Origin: a bacterium
GTDB taxonomy: Bacteria > Patescibacteriota > Microgenomatia > UBA1406 > GWC2-37-13
Direction of reading: 5' to 3'
Assembly (NCBI GenBank): GCA_021789995.1
Contig: JAJYIQ010000002.1
Coordinates: 124,001 to 188,000, forward strand
DNA: 64,000 bases
The notes beneath the pieces were generated by a model that saw nothing but the letters and a program-made list of their open reading frames with translations, searched no databases and was not told where the DNA came from. A program made the translations under genes and the position numbers. Shown here in pieces: positions 7,931 through 17,844 of the stretch (positions are counted from its first letter, which is position 1; each line of letters opens with the position of its first letter).

Positions 7931-10300
7931 AGTTATTCCTGAAATAAGTAGGCCAATATAAAACAAGTACTGCGGCCAGAATTCGACAATAAACTGCATA
8001 TCATAGCTACCGTTGTTATTTTTTTTACAATAATCAATATTATTGCATATTTTTTGCGGATCTATTTGCCAGCTGTTAGCATACCTATTTATCAACATAT
8101 GTTTTGTATTTTGGATACTGTTGGCAAAAAAAATATCATAGAACGTACCGTTAGGTAAATTATCATTCTGGATAGTTCCGTTAAAATTTTTTGATATGAA
8201 ATCGACATATTTTAAATCGCCTAGCGATGAAACCCAACCATTATTGATATAATCACGTAGCTCAGATAAATTTGCCTGATCGTCCCGGTTTCCATTAAGA
8301 ATTTTATAGTTATATGTATTTAAATTTCGAATTTTGATTTTCGAATTTCGAAATTTTGTTACATATATTTTCCATCCGTCATTAAACGTTTCAGAAAACA
8401 CCAAGGGGAATTTTTCACTTGATCCATGGATAAAAACTATATACTTAAAAGGATTGATTTTCTTATATTCGATAGTTGGAGAATGAATAGATACTGGGGT
8501 ATAAAGATGTGCTAGAAAGGATTTTTTATTGAGCTTATATAAATCTAATTTCCCAAAACTTCTATCAAATTTAATATCCTCTTGTTTACTAAGATTATCC
8601 TTAAACTGTTTTTGAGAGGTTATGGACCACCAGGAATTATCATTAAGGAATTGCCAATTTGCATCATTATGAAGCAGAATATATTTTGTATTAAGAAGAG
8701 AAAGTTGACGGCTTAAATCTTTTGTTTGACCATTTATAATTGATTGGTTAGCGGCAAGACCGACAGGATTTATTCCATATAAAATATTGCCGAGAAATTG
8801 ATACGATATATCCGGTCCATTAAATCCCATATCCCATGTATAAACACCGTATCCCGATCTTGAGTATGGGAGGGAGTATATTTTATAATCTAACCGTTGG
8901 TTTTTTAAAAAATTACTCATTTGATAATAATAAGAAGGAATAGCATAACGGTTTGAGGCAATGATGGGTTTTTGTGGACGAAAAATATTTCCGGTCCACA
9001 CAGGCCATGGATATATGCCAATATAGACGACGAATACTAAGAAAATAAACAGTATTTGAAAAATTCTGAATGGACGAAGTAATTGATAGAGGTATTTTAT
9101 TCCGTAAGAAAATAAAAAAACATATGCAAGTGCAGCGAATATACCAAAATGTACATACGGAATAGAAAATATATCAGTATATAAAGGAACAATTTTTGCT
9201 AATTTCAGATTTATTGTATTAAAACCTGGCGCACTTCCACTCATACCGATAACTGAAAGTATCAATATACATAAGAAAAAAAGTTCAAACCTATGTTTAA
9301 GTTTATCAAGAACAAAGGGGATTAATATGACTACGGAAGCGAGGTAACCAATTATTATATATAGAGGTGTATCATACAGCGAGGTCCAAAAAAAATAAGG
9401 CTCTCCCTTATATCCGCTTTTTATGGCCCACAATCCCCATAGACGTAATGAATCTAAAACATTTTTTGCGCTGTTAAGGATATAGTCAGACATTCTGTCA
9501 CGTTGACCTAACTGCTGGTATGCGGCAGCAACATCCTTAAAATTTTGCTTGATGCCGAAAAAAGCAGGAATTAGCCAGTAAGAATATAGAAGTAACAGTA
9601 AAACTAAAAGTTTGATGGAGAAATACACTGATTGTTTTTTTTTCGTTGTATCCTTTGACAATATGAAAAAATAATATAAAAAAAATAAAAAGAGCGGTAA
9701 TAAGTCAAAAATTAAATATTTAGGATTAATATATTGATTTGTTGTACTGATAAGCCAAATTAAACAGTAAACAAAAATATATTTAAATCCTTTATTTTCC
9801 GTTACCCCTTTCACGTATAAGGCCAATAGAAGAGGAAGTGTAATATATGGTTGCCACATAAATGGAAAGGAAGTAATCATGATAGCGAGAAACGGATTAA
9901 ACATATACATGAGGCCGCCAATAAGTGGTTGGATGAAGGAAGAATTTTTTTTTGTCAACTGGGAAATAGTATATATTAAATAAAACATGGATAGACCGGA
10001 GCCTGCTAACTGAATATACATGATTATTTTCTGGGTATTAATTAAAGAAATATGAAAGAGATCGGTTATGGCCAAATATAAACCAAAAGGGATAGATCCA
10101 GCTAACATTCTGAAATTATTACTACCAAAAGATCTTGGATCCCAGGAGGAAAGCGTTAATTTAAAAAAATAGAGTCTATTAATGGGAAAAAAAAGATCGG
10201 TGGCAGTTATGAGGTATTTTCCTCTGAACCAGAATATCGACACTAGTCCGGCTAAAAGAATTATGAGGATAGGTAACATAAGGCGAGTTTTATATCTCAT
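7877..10300 (-). CDS. Large polytopic membrane protein, AftD/YfhO-like
   Basis: About 807 residues with roughly twelve membrane helices in the first 430, an outside domain, and a last helix close to the C-terminus. After the first helix it reads ATDLFFPINRLYFF and then WDPRSFGSNN, a layout seen in GT-C-like AftD and YfhO membrane proteins. The C-terminal part has PLVFSETFNDGWKIYV, typical of YfhO-type outside domains. It probably transfers sugars or lipid-linked glycans outside the membrane, but no activity can be proven. The ATG at 10300 was preferred because it overlaps the upstream stop by 11 bases; longer starts at 10327 and 10351 exist. Paralogue of the next gene. Confidence 0.75.
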   Translation of the reverse strand: MRYKTRLMLPILIILLAGLVSIFWFRGKYLITATDLFFPINRLYFFKLTLSSWDPRSFGSNNFRMLAGSIPFGLYLAITDLFHISLINTQKIIMYIQLAGSGLSMFYLIYTISQLTKKNSSFIQPLIGGLMYMFNPFLAIMITSFPFMWQPYITLPLLLALYVKGVTENKGFKYIFVYCLIWLISTTNQYINPKYLIFDLLPLFLFFLYYFFILSKDTTKKKQSVYFSIKLLVLLLLLYSYWLIPAFFGIKQNFKDVAAAYQQLGQRDRMSDYILNSAKNVLDSLRLWGLWAIKSGYKGEPYFFWTSLYDTPLYIIIGYLASVVILIPFVLDKLKHRFELFFLCILILSVIGMSGSAPGFNTINLKLAKIVPLYTDIFSIPYVHFGIFAALAYVFLFSYGIKYLYQLLRPFRIFQILFIFLVFVVYIGIYPWPVWTGNIFRPQKPIIASNRYAIPSYYYQMSNFLKNQRLDYKIYSLPYSRSGYGVYTWDMGFNGPDISYQFLGNILYGINPVGLAANQSIINGQTKDLSRQLSLLNTKYILLHNDANWQFLNDNSWWSITSQKQFKDNLSKQEDIKFDRSFGKLDLYKLNKKSFLAHLYTPVSIHSPTIEYKKINPFKYIVFIHGSSEKFPLVFSETFNDGWKIYVTKFRNSKIKIRNLNTYNYKILNGNRDDQANLSELRDYINNGWVSSLGDLKYVDFISKNFNGTIQNDNLPNGTFYDIFFANSIQNTKHMLINRYANSWQIDPQKICNNIDYCKKNNNGSYDMQFIVEFWPQYLFYIGLLISGITLFGCFSYIIFQCIRPKR

Positions 10301-12890
10301 GTGTGTTTTTTCGTTTACTAAAACCATAAAGTAAATATATCGTACTTCCAAACAATGTTAATAAAGATATGCCCAATCCCAGGTAGTAAAGGCGCTGGGG
10401 CCAAAATTCAACAATTACTTCAAAGTCGTAACTTCCGTCGGAGTTCTTAGTACATTTTATGCTATTACTGCAGATCTTATTTGTATCTATTAGCCAACTA
10501 TTAGCATAGCCGTTCACCATAAGGTGATTTTTATTATTTTCAATGGGTTTCTTGAACCATGTTTCCCAAAACATCCCATCGGGCAAATTATTATTTTGAA
10601 TAGTGCCTTGAAAATTCTTTGAAATAAAATCGATAGTATATTTCTCTACATGGTCCGAAACTTCTTTTCCAAGCCAGATATTTCTTGAAGAATCCCATTT
10701 TAAGTGGTTGATAGTTTTTTCCTTACCATTTCCTAATGTGGAAATAAAACCATGATTGATAAACTGCTGGAGTTCTTCTGGACTCACCTGGTCTTCTCCA
10801 TTTCCACTCAATATATTATAATTTGGAACTTGATTATTAAAATTTGATTTGTGATTACTTAGGGTAGATAGGTATATCTTCCAGCCCTCGTGATAACTTT
10901 GACTAAAAACTAAAGGTATTAGACCTTTGGCATGGTGGACGATAACCCGATATTTAGTGGGATTGATATTTTTGAATTCCACCGTTGGGTCACTAATAAG
11001 TGTTCTATTTAGTGAATGAAAATTATAGTTTTTGTTTTGTTGATTAAAGAAAAAAGCTACTCGAGATAGGTGGCCGCTTTCAGATGCTATCCTTCCCAAT
11101 TTTTCTACTCTTTCATTGGTAATAATATTTTGTTTTGGTATATAAAAACGCGGTAGATAATCACTTCTATTAAAAATAGAAATAGAGCCAAAAGTTTGTA
11201 TTTTACTAATTTTTGAGAAAATATTTACCAATTTTTGGACATTCTCTTTTTCTCTAAATCCGAATGCGGGATATATATTCCTATTAATAACAATCTTTTT
11301 AATACCATATATGTCTAATAAGATATCTTCAACTTGAATATTTGAAAAATTATAAAAAATAGAATTTAAATTAGATGAAGAGTCAGAATTAGAATATGCA
11401 GCTATAAAAGGCTTATTTACCGAATATACAAACGGATCCATTCCCCTATAATATTTATTATGGTCATGATTTAGCTCGGTTACTTGATAATTTAGTGAGC
11501 CTGGAAGACTAAGATATGTATAATCAAGTTTATCATTATTTAATGATTCTCCTGCTTTAAAATAGTTTTCTTTATATAAATAATGCCTTGAAATATATTT
11601 ACCATTCTCAAATTTAAAGTCAGGAATAAAATTCAAAGTAATATAAGGGATACTACAAACAATTAGGTATATTATAAATAAATAATACAGTAATCCATTC
11701 TTATAATTTCTAAAAACAAAGATAAGTGAGATTGTTATCAAAAAAACTAATAAGATACTAAACTTTTCGAACGGACTTTTAAAAATGATAAAAAAAGGAA
11801 TATTTTGCATTAACCATAAATAAATATTTTCAAAAGGTTTGTTTATGCCTTTATTGAGAAAAAAAATCAGTAAGAGAAAAAAAACCGTAATTTTATTTAC
11901 CTTATTATTTTTATTCTTTTGGTCGATTTTTCCTGTGAATAAGCCCCAGATAATCAGGAGGAATGGTATGAACAGAATGAGAGTTATAAAGCCATTGTTA
12001 TAATAATCAGAGAAGAAATATCCTTTATCAAATGGTGACATCATTTTTAAAGTGAATATCCTTTCGATGATTGTATTTGTACCTATAGTGTTAGAGGCCC
12101 AATCTATTGCAGATTCTTTTGTATAGAAACTGCCAATATCCTGCATCCAAACCCGCAAAAGATTTATAAACCACCAAGCATTAAACAGAATAAAAGCGAT
12201 TTCAAGAAGAATTAAATTTTTAATAATAATCCAATAATGTGACCAATTAAATTTATCTGACTGTAGATAATAGATAAGTATAATCGATATTACTAAAAAA
12301 ATATGAAATAAACCAAGGTACGGAATATTTGCAAACGAGTATGCAAAAAAAGCGGTAAATATTCCAAAAACAAAAAAAAGTTTAAAGCTTTTAAAATAGT
12401 ACTTGTATAGTATTCCGAATACCGCAGGAAATACAAATAATGGTGCAGTATTCCAAAACATCATACCTTGAAGATGGTATGTAGAAAATGGATTAATAAC
12501 ATAAAATAATGAGAGAAGAAAGGCAATTCTGAAGTTGACTTTTAATATCCTACTTAAAAGCAAAAACATTGAAGTGAATGGTAATGCGTAAATTAAAAAA
12601 ATACTGAAGGTATTTATAATTTTCAATGAAATTCCAACAGATTGAAACCAATAAAATATATCAAGAATGGGAAAAGTAAAATTAAGAATAGGATTAGACC
12701 ATCCAGTCCCTATGGCATTAGGGATCCATGAGAAATCGTAAAGATTCTTTGTTCTTAGCGTATTGATAAAATAGTCCCCTTCTCCTCCTAGCAGGATATA
12801 GTTCTTCGAATAGGCAATTATTATTAGCAATAAAAAAAGATAAAATCCTAATATAGATATTATTTTTTTATTAATTCTCATGTTTACCAA
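10290..12890 (-). CDS. Large polytopic membrane protein, AftD/YfhO-like (paralogue)
   Basis: At 866 residues this is the tandem partner of the preceding entry. Both share the closing domain: FSQSYHEGWKIYL here against FSETFNDGWKIYV there, then NGYANSWLIDTNKIC against NRYANSWQIDPQKIC, then DGSYDFEVIVEFWPQRLYYLG followed by the last helix. The N-terminal half holds about a dozen hydrophobic helices and outside loops. Expected to act at the membrane on a lipid-linked or surface glycan; substrate unknown. It is AT-rich like its surroundings and starts 18 bases after the methyltransferase upstream. Confidence 0.75.
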   Translation of the reverse strand: MVNMRINKKIISILGFYLFLLLIIIAYSKNYILLGGEGDYFINTLRTKNLYDFSWIPNAIGTGWSNPILNFTFPILDIFYWFQSVGISLKIINTFSIFLIYALPFTSMFLLLSRILKVNFRIAFLLSLFYVINPFSTYHLQGMMFWNTAPLFVFPAVFGILYKYYFKSFKLFFVFGIFTAFFAYSFANIPYLGLFHIFLVISIILIYYLQSDKFNWSHYWIIIKNLILLEIAFILFNAWWFINLLRVWMQDIGSFYTKESAIDWASNTIGTNTIIERIFTLKMMSPFDKGYFFSDYYNNGFITLILFIPFLLIIWGLFTGKIDQKNKNNKVNKITVFFLLLIFFLNKGINKPFENIYLWLMQNIPFFIIFKSPFEKFSILLVFLITISLIFVFRNYKNGLLYYLFIIYLIVCSIPYITLNFIPDFKFENGKYISRHYLYKENYFKAGESLNNDKLDYTYLSLPGSLNYQVTELNHDHNKYYRGMDPFVYSVNKPFIAAYSNSDSSSNLNSIFYNFSNIQVEDILLDIYGIKKIVINRNIYPAFGFREKENVQKLVNIFSKISKIQTFGSISIFNRSDYLPRFYIPKQNIITNERVEKLGRIASESGHLSRVAFFFNQQNKNYNFHSLNRTLISDPTVEFKNINPTKYRVIVHHAKGLIPLVFSQSYHEGWKIYLSTLSNHKSNFNNQVPNYNILSGNGEDQVSPEELQQFINHGFISTLGNGKEKTINHLKWDSSRNIWLGKEVSDHVEKYTIDFISKNFQGTIQNNNLPDGMFWETWFKKPIENNKNHLMVNGYANSWLIDTNKICSNSIKCTKNSDGSYDFEVIVEFWPQRLYYLGLGISLLTLFGSTIYLLYGFSKRKNTHEI

Positions 12891-12908
12891 ATAAAAATAT
12901 TTCTAGAG

Positions 12909-13547
12909 CTATAGTTTTTTTACTAAAATTATAAATATATGTTGAGCGTATTCAGACAATATTTTTTGTTTTAATATCCCCGTGAAGCCGATTGCCCCAA
13001 TAAATGTATATAAACCAAAAAATCCTGATATAACCTCAACTTTCTTAATATTTGAAACATTTTCTACTAATTGCAGCAATTCATCCTTCGTATATTCCCT
13101 AAGATGAACGATATCACCACCGCTTGAATAATGATAACCCAAATTTCTTGGATAATGTATTTGTCCTTTTATGAGTATTCTAATTTTGTTGCTAAGTCGG
13201 TTCTTATTAGGAGTTCCAATAATAATTATTCCTCCTTTTTTAGTAATTCTAATAAGTTCTTTCAAGAACGAATGATCATTTTCAACATGTTCAATGACAT
13301 CAAATGCGGTGACAATATCAAACTCGTTCTCCTTTCCGAAACTATCAATTTCTATCTTCCTAAAAGGTATGTTGAATTCTTTTCTGGTCCTATTATCGAG
13401 ATCGCCACCGATTACATTTTTAGAATATTTTTTAAGTATAGAGGTATGAACCCCATCGCCACATCCGCAATCAAAAACTTTTAGATTCTTCTTTATATAT
13501 TTTTGGCAAAGTTTTGATATAAGTTTTGAATAAAGATCATTTGGCAT
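12909..13547 (-). CDS. Class I SAM-dependent methyltransferase
   Basis: The 212-residue protein has motif I (VFDCGCGDGVHT, about residues 24-35), an acidic end of strand 2 (GGDLDNRTR), DIVTAFDVIEHVEND and KKGGIIIIGTPN. These are the Methyltransf_11 pattern of UbiE/BioC-like enzymes. The acceptor is unknown; in this array a sugar or lipid-linked glycan is the natural guess. It lies 12 bases downstream of another methyltransferase gene, in one transcriptional unit. Confidence 0.8.
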   Translation of the reverse strand: MPNDLYSKLISKLCQKYIKKNLKVFDCGCGDGVHTSILKKYSKNVIGGDLDNRTRKEFNIPFRKIEIDSFGKENEFDIVTAFDVIEHVENDHSFLKELIRITKKGGIIIIGTPNKNRLSNKIRILIKGQIHYPRNLGYHYSSGGDIVHLREYTKDELLQLVENVSNIKKVEVISGFFGLYTFIGAIGFTGILKQKILSEYAQHIFIILVKKL

Positions 13548-13559
13548 TCAGTTTTCTGT

Positions 13560-14480
13560 CTAGGAATGTTTAATTACGTATGTATTAATTTCTGCTGCTC
13601 TTGGATAAAATAAGGAGAGTATAAGTCTGATCAACAAAGTTATGGGCACAATTATTATAAATAATATAAAATCAATAAATAAATTATTTTGTTTAGGCAT
13701 ATTATATAAACTAAATGACAAATCATGAAAATATGAAAGCGGATCACTGGAATAATTAATTATCCGTAAATGATTTTTTCTCAATAATTCTTTCAGACAT
13801 ATATAATTATAAAAAAATAAGTGTCTAGGTGTATCGAGATGGAACCATGAGCTTCTAGCAATATTTAGTCCAAGACTATCTCTGTTTGGAATTTCAATTA
13901 TTAAAACTCCGTTTTTATTTAATATTTTTCTTATAGACTTAAAAAAAATATTTGGATTATCCACGTGCTCTAATACGTGCCACATAACAATGATATCAAA
14001 GCGAATGTTGTTTTTAAACTTTGTACTATCAATTTTTTGATTATATACAGTTATATCAGGATAATTTTTCTTTATATACAAATAGGCGTCTGTGTTTACT
14101 TCTACTCCATATCTTTCAAAATTGGCTGGTAGTTGATTTAGAAATTCACCGTTGGCACAACCAATATCAAGTACGTTTTTACCAGTAGGTTTGAATCTAT
14201 TAATAATTGCCATTCGTCTCGCAAACCCCAAATTATTAAACCAAGATAGAACTAACTGTGCCAGGCCGTTGTTGGGAATAGTTTCGTAATAGTTTTTAGG
14301 ATAATATTTTCTATAGTATTGATAATTAGGTATTACATCGGTAAATAGGACGTGGCAATGATAACATTCATAAATGTCAAATTTTTCGTTGCCAAGTAAA
14401 TGGCGTCCATGAACATTTAACGAAGTAAACAATTTTCGATTATCTGAAGAACCGCAAATTCTGCACTGATTCTTGCTCAT
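13560..14480 (-). CDS. Zinc-ribbon class I methyltransferase
   Basis: A 306-residue protein opening with a four-cysteine zinc ribbon (CRICG near residue 6 and CYHCH near 39), then a SAM-binding domain with VLDIGCANGEFL, IVMWHVLEHVDNP and KNGVLIIEIPN. The C-terminus has a hydrophobic segment (about 268-292) that may anchor it to the membrane. Zinc-ribbon methyltransferases of this type are common in O-antigen clusters. The acceptor is unknown. It sits between the C-methyltransferase and a second methyltransferase, with 11- and 12-base gaps. Confidence 0.8.
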   Translation of the reverse strand: MSKNQCRICGSSDNRKLFTSLNVHGRHLLGNEKFDIYECYHCHVLFTDVIPNYQYYRKYYPKNYYETIPNNGLAQLVLSWFNNLGFARRMAIINRFKPTGKNVLDIGCANGEFLNQLPANFERYGVEVNTDAYLYIKKNYPDITVYNQKIDSTKFKNNIRFDIIVMWHVLEHVDNPNIFFKSIRKILNKNGVLIIEIPNRDSLGLNIARSSWFHLDTPRHLFFYNYICLKELLRKNHLRIINYSSDPLSYFHDLSFSLYNMPKQNNLFIDFILFIIIVPITLLIRLILSLFYPRAAEINTYVIKHS

Positions 14481-14491
14481 TATATAGCTTA

Positions 14492-15742
14492 TTATATGAT
14501 TTCAACTTTTGGTATAGGAATAATAATTTTTCCACCTTGTTTTCTGTAGTCGTTTAACTTATTCAATATTTCTTTTTTAAAGTTCCATGCGAGAAGAAGT
14601 AAATAATCGGGCCTCTGTTCATATATTGTCTCTTGAGGAAATACTTGCAAATGTGTGCCCGGTGAGTATAGCCCATGTTTGTAAGGGATATTGTCTGTTA
14701 AGTGATCAATAAGACTATTGTCGATACCACAGTAATTAAGAAGGATGTTGCCTTTTGCAGGGGCACCATATCCAACCACTGTTTTATTTTGTTTTTTTAG
14801 TTTAACGAGGAGCTGTTTTAGATCTTTTCTTACTATTTTTACTTTATCTGCAAATGATTTTAATGTCTTTATATTGTGTATATTCAGTCTTTTTTCCAAA
14901 GTCAATAATTGGAGTAGATTTTTAGATACCGATGTTTTTAACCCTTTTTTTTTAACATAGATAATTATGGAACCGCCATGTATCTCTGTTCTTTCAGCAT
15001 CAAAAAGCTCGAGATTAAACCGTTTAAATAAATTTACTAAAGGTAGTAAGGAAAAATAGCTAAGATGTTCATGGTAGATCGTATCAAACTCCATTCCCTG
15101 TATAAGATCGACTAAATAAGGAAATTCAGCTACAAAAATACCCTGATCTCCAAGTATTAAATTTAATCCTTCAAGTATGTTTTTAAGATTATCTATGTGC
15201 GCAAAAACATTAGTTCCTATTACGAGAGATGCGGTATGACGTTTTTCTTTAAGAATTTGTTTTGAAATTTTTTTATTAAAAAAAGTGTTCCAAGTTTCAA
15301 TACCTTGTTGGTTAGCAATCTTTGCCAAGTTTTTTGCAGGGTCAACGCCCAAAACATCTACGCCTATTTTTTTAAATAATTTTAGCAGGGTACCGTCATT
15401 GCTACCAATTTCAACCACGAAAGAACGAGAAGTTAAATGAAAACGAGAAGTTAGAGAGTGAACCAAATATTGGAAATGATCTTCCATTGTTTTTGAAAAA
15501 GAAGAAATATAAACATAATTTTTGTATAAAATTTCCGGATCAACAACCTCGCGGGTTTGCACCAATCCGCAGTTTGCGCAAAAACACACTGTTAATGGAA
15601 ATTTTGGTTCATGGTCACTCAATTGATATGAGGTAAGAAAATTGTTTACCAAGGGCATTTCACCAAAATGGAGGAAGTTTGTTAACTGTGATGTATTGCA
15701 TATGCGACATTTTTTAATTTTCTTAATTGTTGATTTAAGCAT
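14492..15742 (-). CDS. NDP-hexose C-methyltransferase
   Basis: This 416-residue enzyme has the three-part layout of TylC3/TcaB9-type sugar C-methyltransferases. The N-terminal zinc domain has CRIC (about 12-15) and CANCGLVQ. The SAM domain has VEIGSNDGTLL. The catalytic segment TIYHEHLSYFSL is followed by EIHGGSIIIYV, and the C-terminal domain has VVGYGAPAKGNILLNY. Such enzymes methylate a sugar carbon next to a keto group, giving branched sugars. It may use a CDP- or dTDP-4-keto-6-deoxysugar made by the plus-strand operon. It overlaps the GT4 gene upstream by 8 bases. Confidence 0.88.
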   Translation of the reverse strand: MLKSTIKKIKKCRICNTSQLTNFLHFGEMPLVNNFLTSYQLSDHEPKFPLTVCFCANCGLVQTREVVDPEILYKNYVYISSFSKTMEDHFQYLVHSLTSRFHLTSRSFVVEIGSNDGTLLKLFKKIGVDVLGVDPAKNLAKIANQQGIETWNTFFNKKISKQILKEKRHTASLVIGTNVFAHIDNLKNILEGLNLILGDQGIFVAEFPYLVDLIQGMEFDTIYHEHLSYFSLLPLVNLFKRFNLELFDAERTEIHGGSIIIYVKKKGLKTSVSKNLLQLLTLEKRLNIHNIKTLKSFADKVKIVRKDLKQLLVKLKKQNKTVVGYGAPAKGNILLNYCGIDNSLIDHLTDNIPYKHGLYSPGTHLQVFPQETIYEQRPDYLLLLAWNFKKEILNKLNDYRKQGGKIIIPIPKVEII

Positions 15743-16925
15743 GTTGCATTTTTCTTAAAATAAAAGAGGCCCTTTTATTCCAATCCCATTCTCTTGTTAC
15801 CAATTCTTTGGCCTCTTTTCTCATTGTAACATATTTTTTGTTATCTATCATTAACTCTAAAATTGCTTGAGCAAATTTATGATGATCCCCAATGGGAGAA
15901 ACACCTAAAAGCCCTTGGGGGTAGCAATATTTATAACCTTCTTGATTAAAAGCCACTACGGGTAAGCCACACGCCATTCCTTCAGCAGCAGCCATTCCCC
16001 CGGTTTCATAAATTGCAGGGTGAATAAAGATTTTTGAGGATTTCAATACTTTATATTTTTTGTGCTTATCCATAAATCCAAGCAAGCTGACATTTTTTGT
16101 TAAATTCATTTTCTTGATATAATGAATAATTTTTGCTTCTTCTGAACCATTACCAATCATGGCTAGTTTTGCATGAGGAAATGTCTTGATTACTTCGCTC
16201 CATGATTTTACGGCAAAAATCGGCCCTTTTTGTGAATGGAAACGTGCCATAAAAACAGCATCATATATTTGTTTTTTTGGCGTTGGCACACTATTGATAA
16301 AGTCCAAATCCACGCCTCCATAGATAGCAATGATATTTTCTTCAGGAAATCCATCCCGTATAAAGATTTTACGATCGATTTCATTACAGGCAATTACTAA
16401 GTTAGCCCATTTTCTAATCAATATATAAGCCAGTAATTGGGTTAACCAATAAAATATTCCTATTATTCTTCTTATGAGAGAGGAAGCGTACGGGTTTATG
16501 CGCTGCCATGGTTTTGGGGCAAAAAAATAAAATGCCGTTACCCATTTAACTTTTGGGTTTCTCCATTTTATAAGCAATGCAGGTATTATATCCGGCCAAA
16601 AATCAGATGCAGAATAAATATAATCAACCTTATCGAAAATATCTGAATTTTTATAGATAGATTGTATGCCTTTCAATAATCTTCGAACAGAATGGTAAAA
16701 AATACCAAATATTGAGTAAAGGTTAGAACTGTCATTATTATCAGACTCAATATATGTAATATTTTTAATTTTTTCTTGTTTTAGTTTTTTTATTGTCCCG
16801 TGAGAACCCAAAAAAAACAACTGGAAAGAATCATAAAATCTTTTTAATAATTCAAAATATATTGTGCTACCCCCACTCATACCTGTACCGCAATCAACAT
16901 TGGCAATAAAAACCACTTTTTCCAT
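15735..16925 (-). CDS. Glycosyltransferase family 4
   Basis: The 396-residue protein has the GT-B fold. The C-terminal half contains YDAVFMARFHSQKGP, a nucleotide-sugar binding region, and the EX7E-type segment ETGGMAAAEGMACGLPVVAF. The N-terminus has the GGSTIYFELLKRF phosphate-loop region. It transfers an NDP-sugar to a growing glycan at the cytoplasmic side. It is a diverged paralogue of the GT4 at 25572-26759, sharing YDAV(F/Y)MA and GLPVVA, but is encoded in AT-rich sequence. Confidence 0.85.
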   Translation of the reverse strand: MEKVVFIANVDCGTGMSGGSTIYFELLKRFYDSFQLFFLGSHGTIKKLKQEKIKNITYIESDNNDSSNLYSIFGIFYHSVRRLLKGIQSIYKNSDIFDKVDYIYSASDFWPDIIPALLIKWRNPKVKWVTAFYFFAPKPWQRINPYASSLIRRIIGIFYWLTQLLAYILIRKWANLVIACNEIDRKIFIRDGFPEENIIAIYGGVDLDFINSVPTPKKQIYDAVFMARFHSQKGPIFAVKSWSEVIKTFPHAKLAMIGNGSEEAKIIHYIKKMNLTKNVSLLGFMDKHKKYKVLKSSKIFIHPAIYETGGMAAAEGMACGLPVVAFNQEGYKYCYPQGLLGVSPIGDHHKFAQAILELMIDNKKYVTMRKEAKELVTREWDWNKRASFILRKMQHA

Positions 16926-16928
16926 ATT

Positions 16929-17837
16929 TTATTTTTCTATATCAAAATATTTTTTTCGAGATGATTTGGTTTTAATAAGTTGCCAAAAGCTGAAAAATAA
17001 TCCATGATATTTTATTGGTATAATGCTTCTAAGATAAGAGATAGATTTATCAAGAGCAGATCTATTAAAATCTTCCTTTACCGCATTTGGATTCCGGATA
17101 AGCATTTTATAAAAATACTGATCAGGTAAAACAATTTTTTTTACATCACTCTTTTTTCGAACAAGGAAGCAATTAACTAAACGGCTGCCGGAATTAAAAA
17201 ATACTCCCGTATAATCTTTTTTCTGATTATAATAGTAAAATCTATCCTTATTTCCTCTTACTTCTACGATATATGATTCAATGATTTCAAATCCATTACT
17301 TGTATAAAAATCGTAAAAAAGTGTCGGTGAAAATTGATAAAATCCGTGATTTAAAAAATTTTGAGCAGGAATAAACTGCAAAACAAATCCACCGCGTTTT
17401 GTAATCCTGACAATATTTTCCATGACTGACCGAATGTCAAAAATGTGTTCCAATGTTCCGCTATCTATGACGAGATTAAAAAAATTATGGAATTTTGAAT
17501 CGATTGGATATTGTAGGTCATGAATAATACGCGGTTTATCAAAAGGAAATTTATCGATATCGTAATAATTATTTTTATTTATCCCAATAAATTCGAAAAA
17601 TGTTTTCGCATGAATGTATTTTTTTGCCTCTTTATTTATCTTTGAAACATCACCACTTGTGGAATACAAAATTACCCTTGGCGATTTTAAAAATATGTTC
17701 TCATTTTTTGCCCATTTTTTAATATCATCTTCATACGCATAAATATCCTGATTTCCAAATGTCATAACCGGTCCCTTAAACTTATATTTTTTACTTTTTT
17801 TAAGGATAAATTTTAAATTAGCTGAAGTTAAGCCCAT
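16929..17837 (-). CDS. Methyltransferase-like protein
   Basis: In this 302-residue protein the middle reads LVIDSGTLEHIFDIRSVMEN then KRGGFVLQFIPAQNF, matching motifs near the active site of Methyltransf_11 proteins. The usual glycine-rich motif I is weak (only LYSTSGDVSKI is in place), so SAM binding is uncertain. The C-terminus (after about 240) is basic and has no recognisable domain. It lies between a GT2 and a GT4 gene with gaps of 7 and 3 bases, so it is in the same operon. Confidence 0.65.
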   Translation of the reverse strand: MGLTSANLKFILKKSKKYKFKGPVMTFGNQDIYAYEDDIKKWAKNENIFLKSPRVILYSTSGDVSKINKEAKKYIHAKTFFEFIGINKNNYYDIDKFPFDKPRIIHDLQYPIDSKFHNFFNLVIDSGTLEHIFDIRSVMENIVRITKRGGFVLQFIPAQNFLNHGFYQFSPTLFYDFYTSNGFEIIESYIVEVRGNKDRFYYYNQKKDYTGVFFNSGSRLVNCFLVRKKSDVKKIVLPDQYFYKMLIRNPNAVKEDFNRSALDKSISYLRSIIPIKYHGLFFSFWQLIKTKSSRKKYFDIEK

Positions 17838-17844
17838 AATTACA

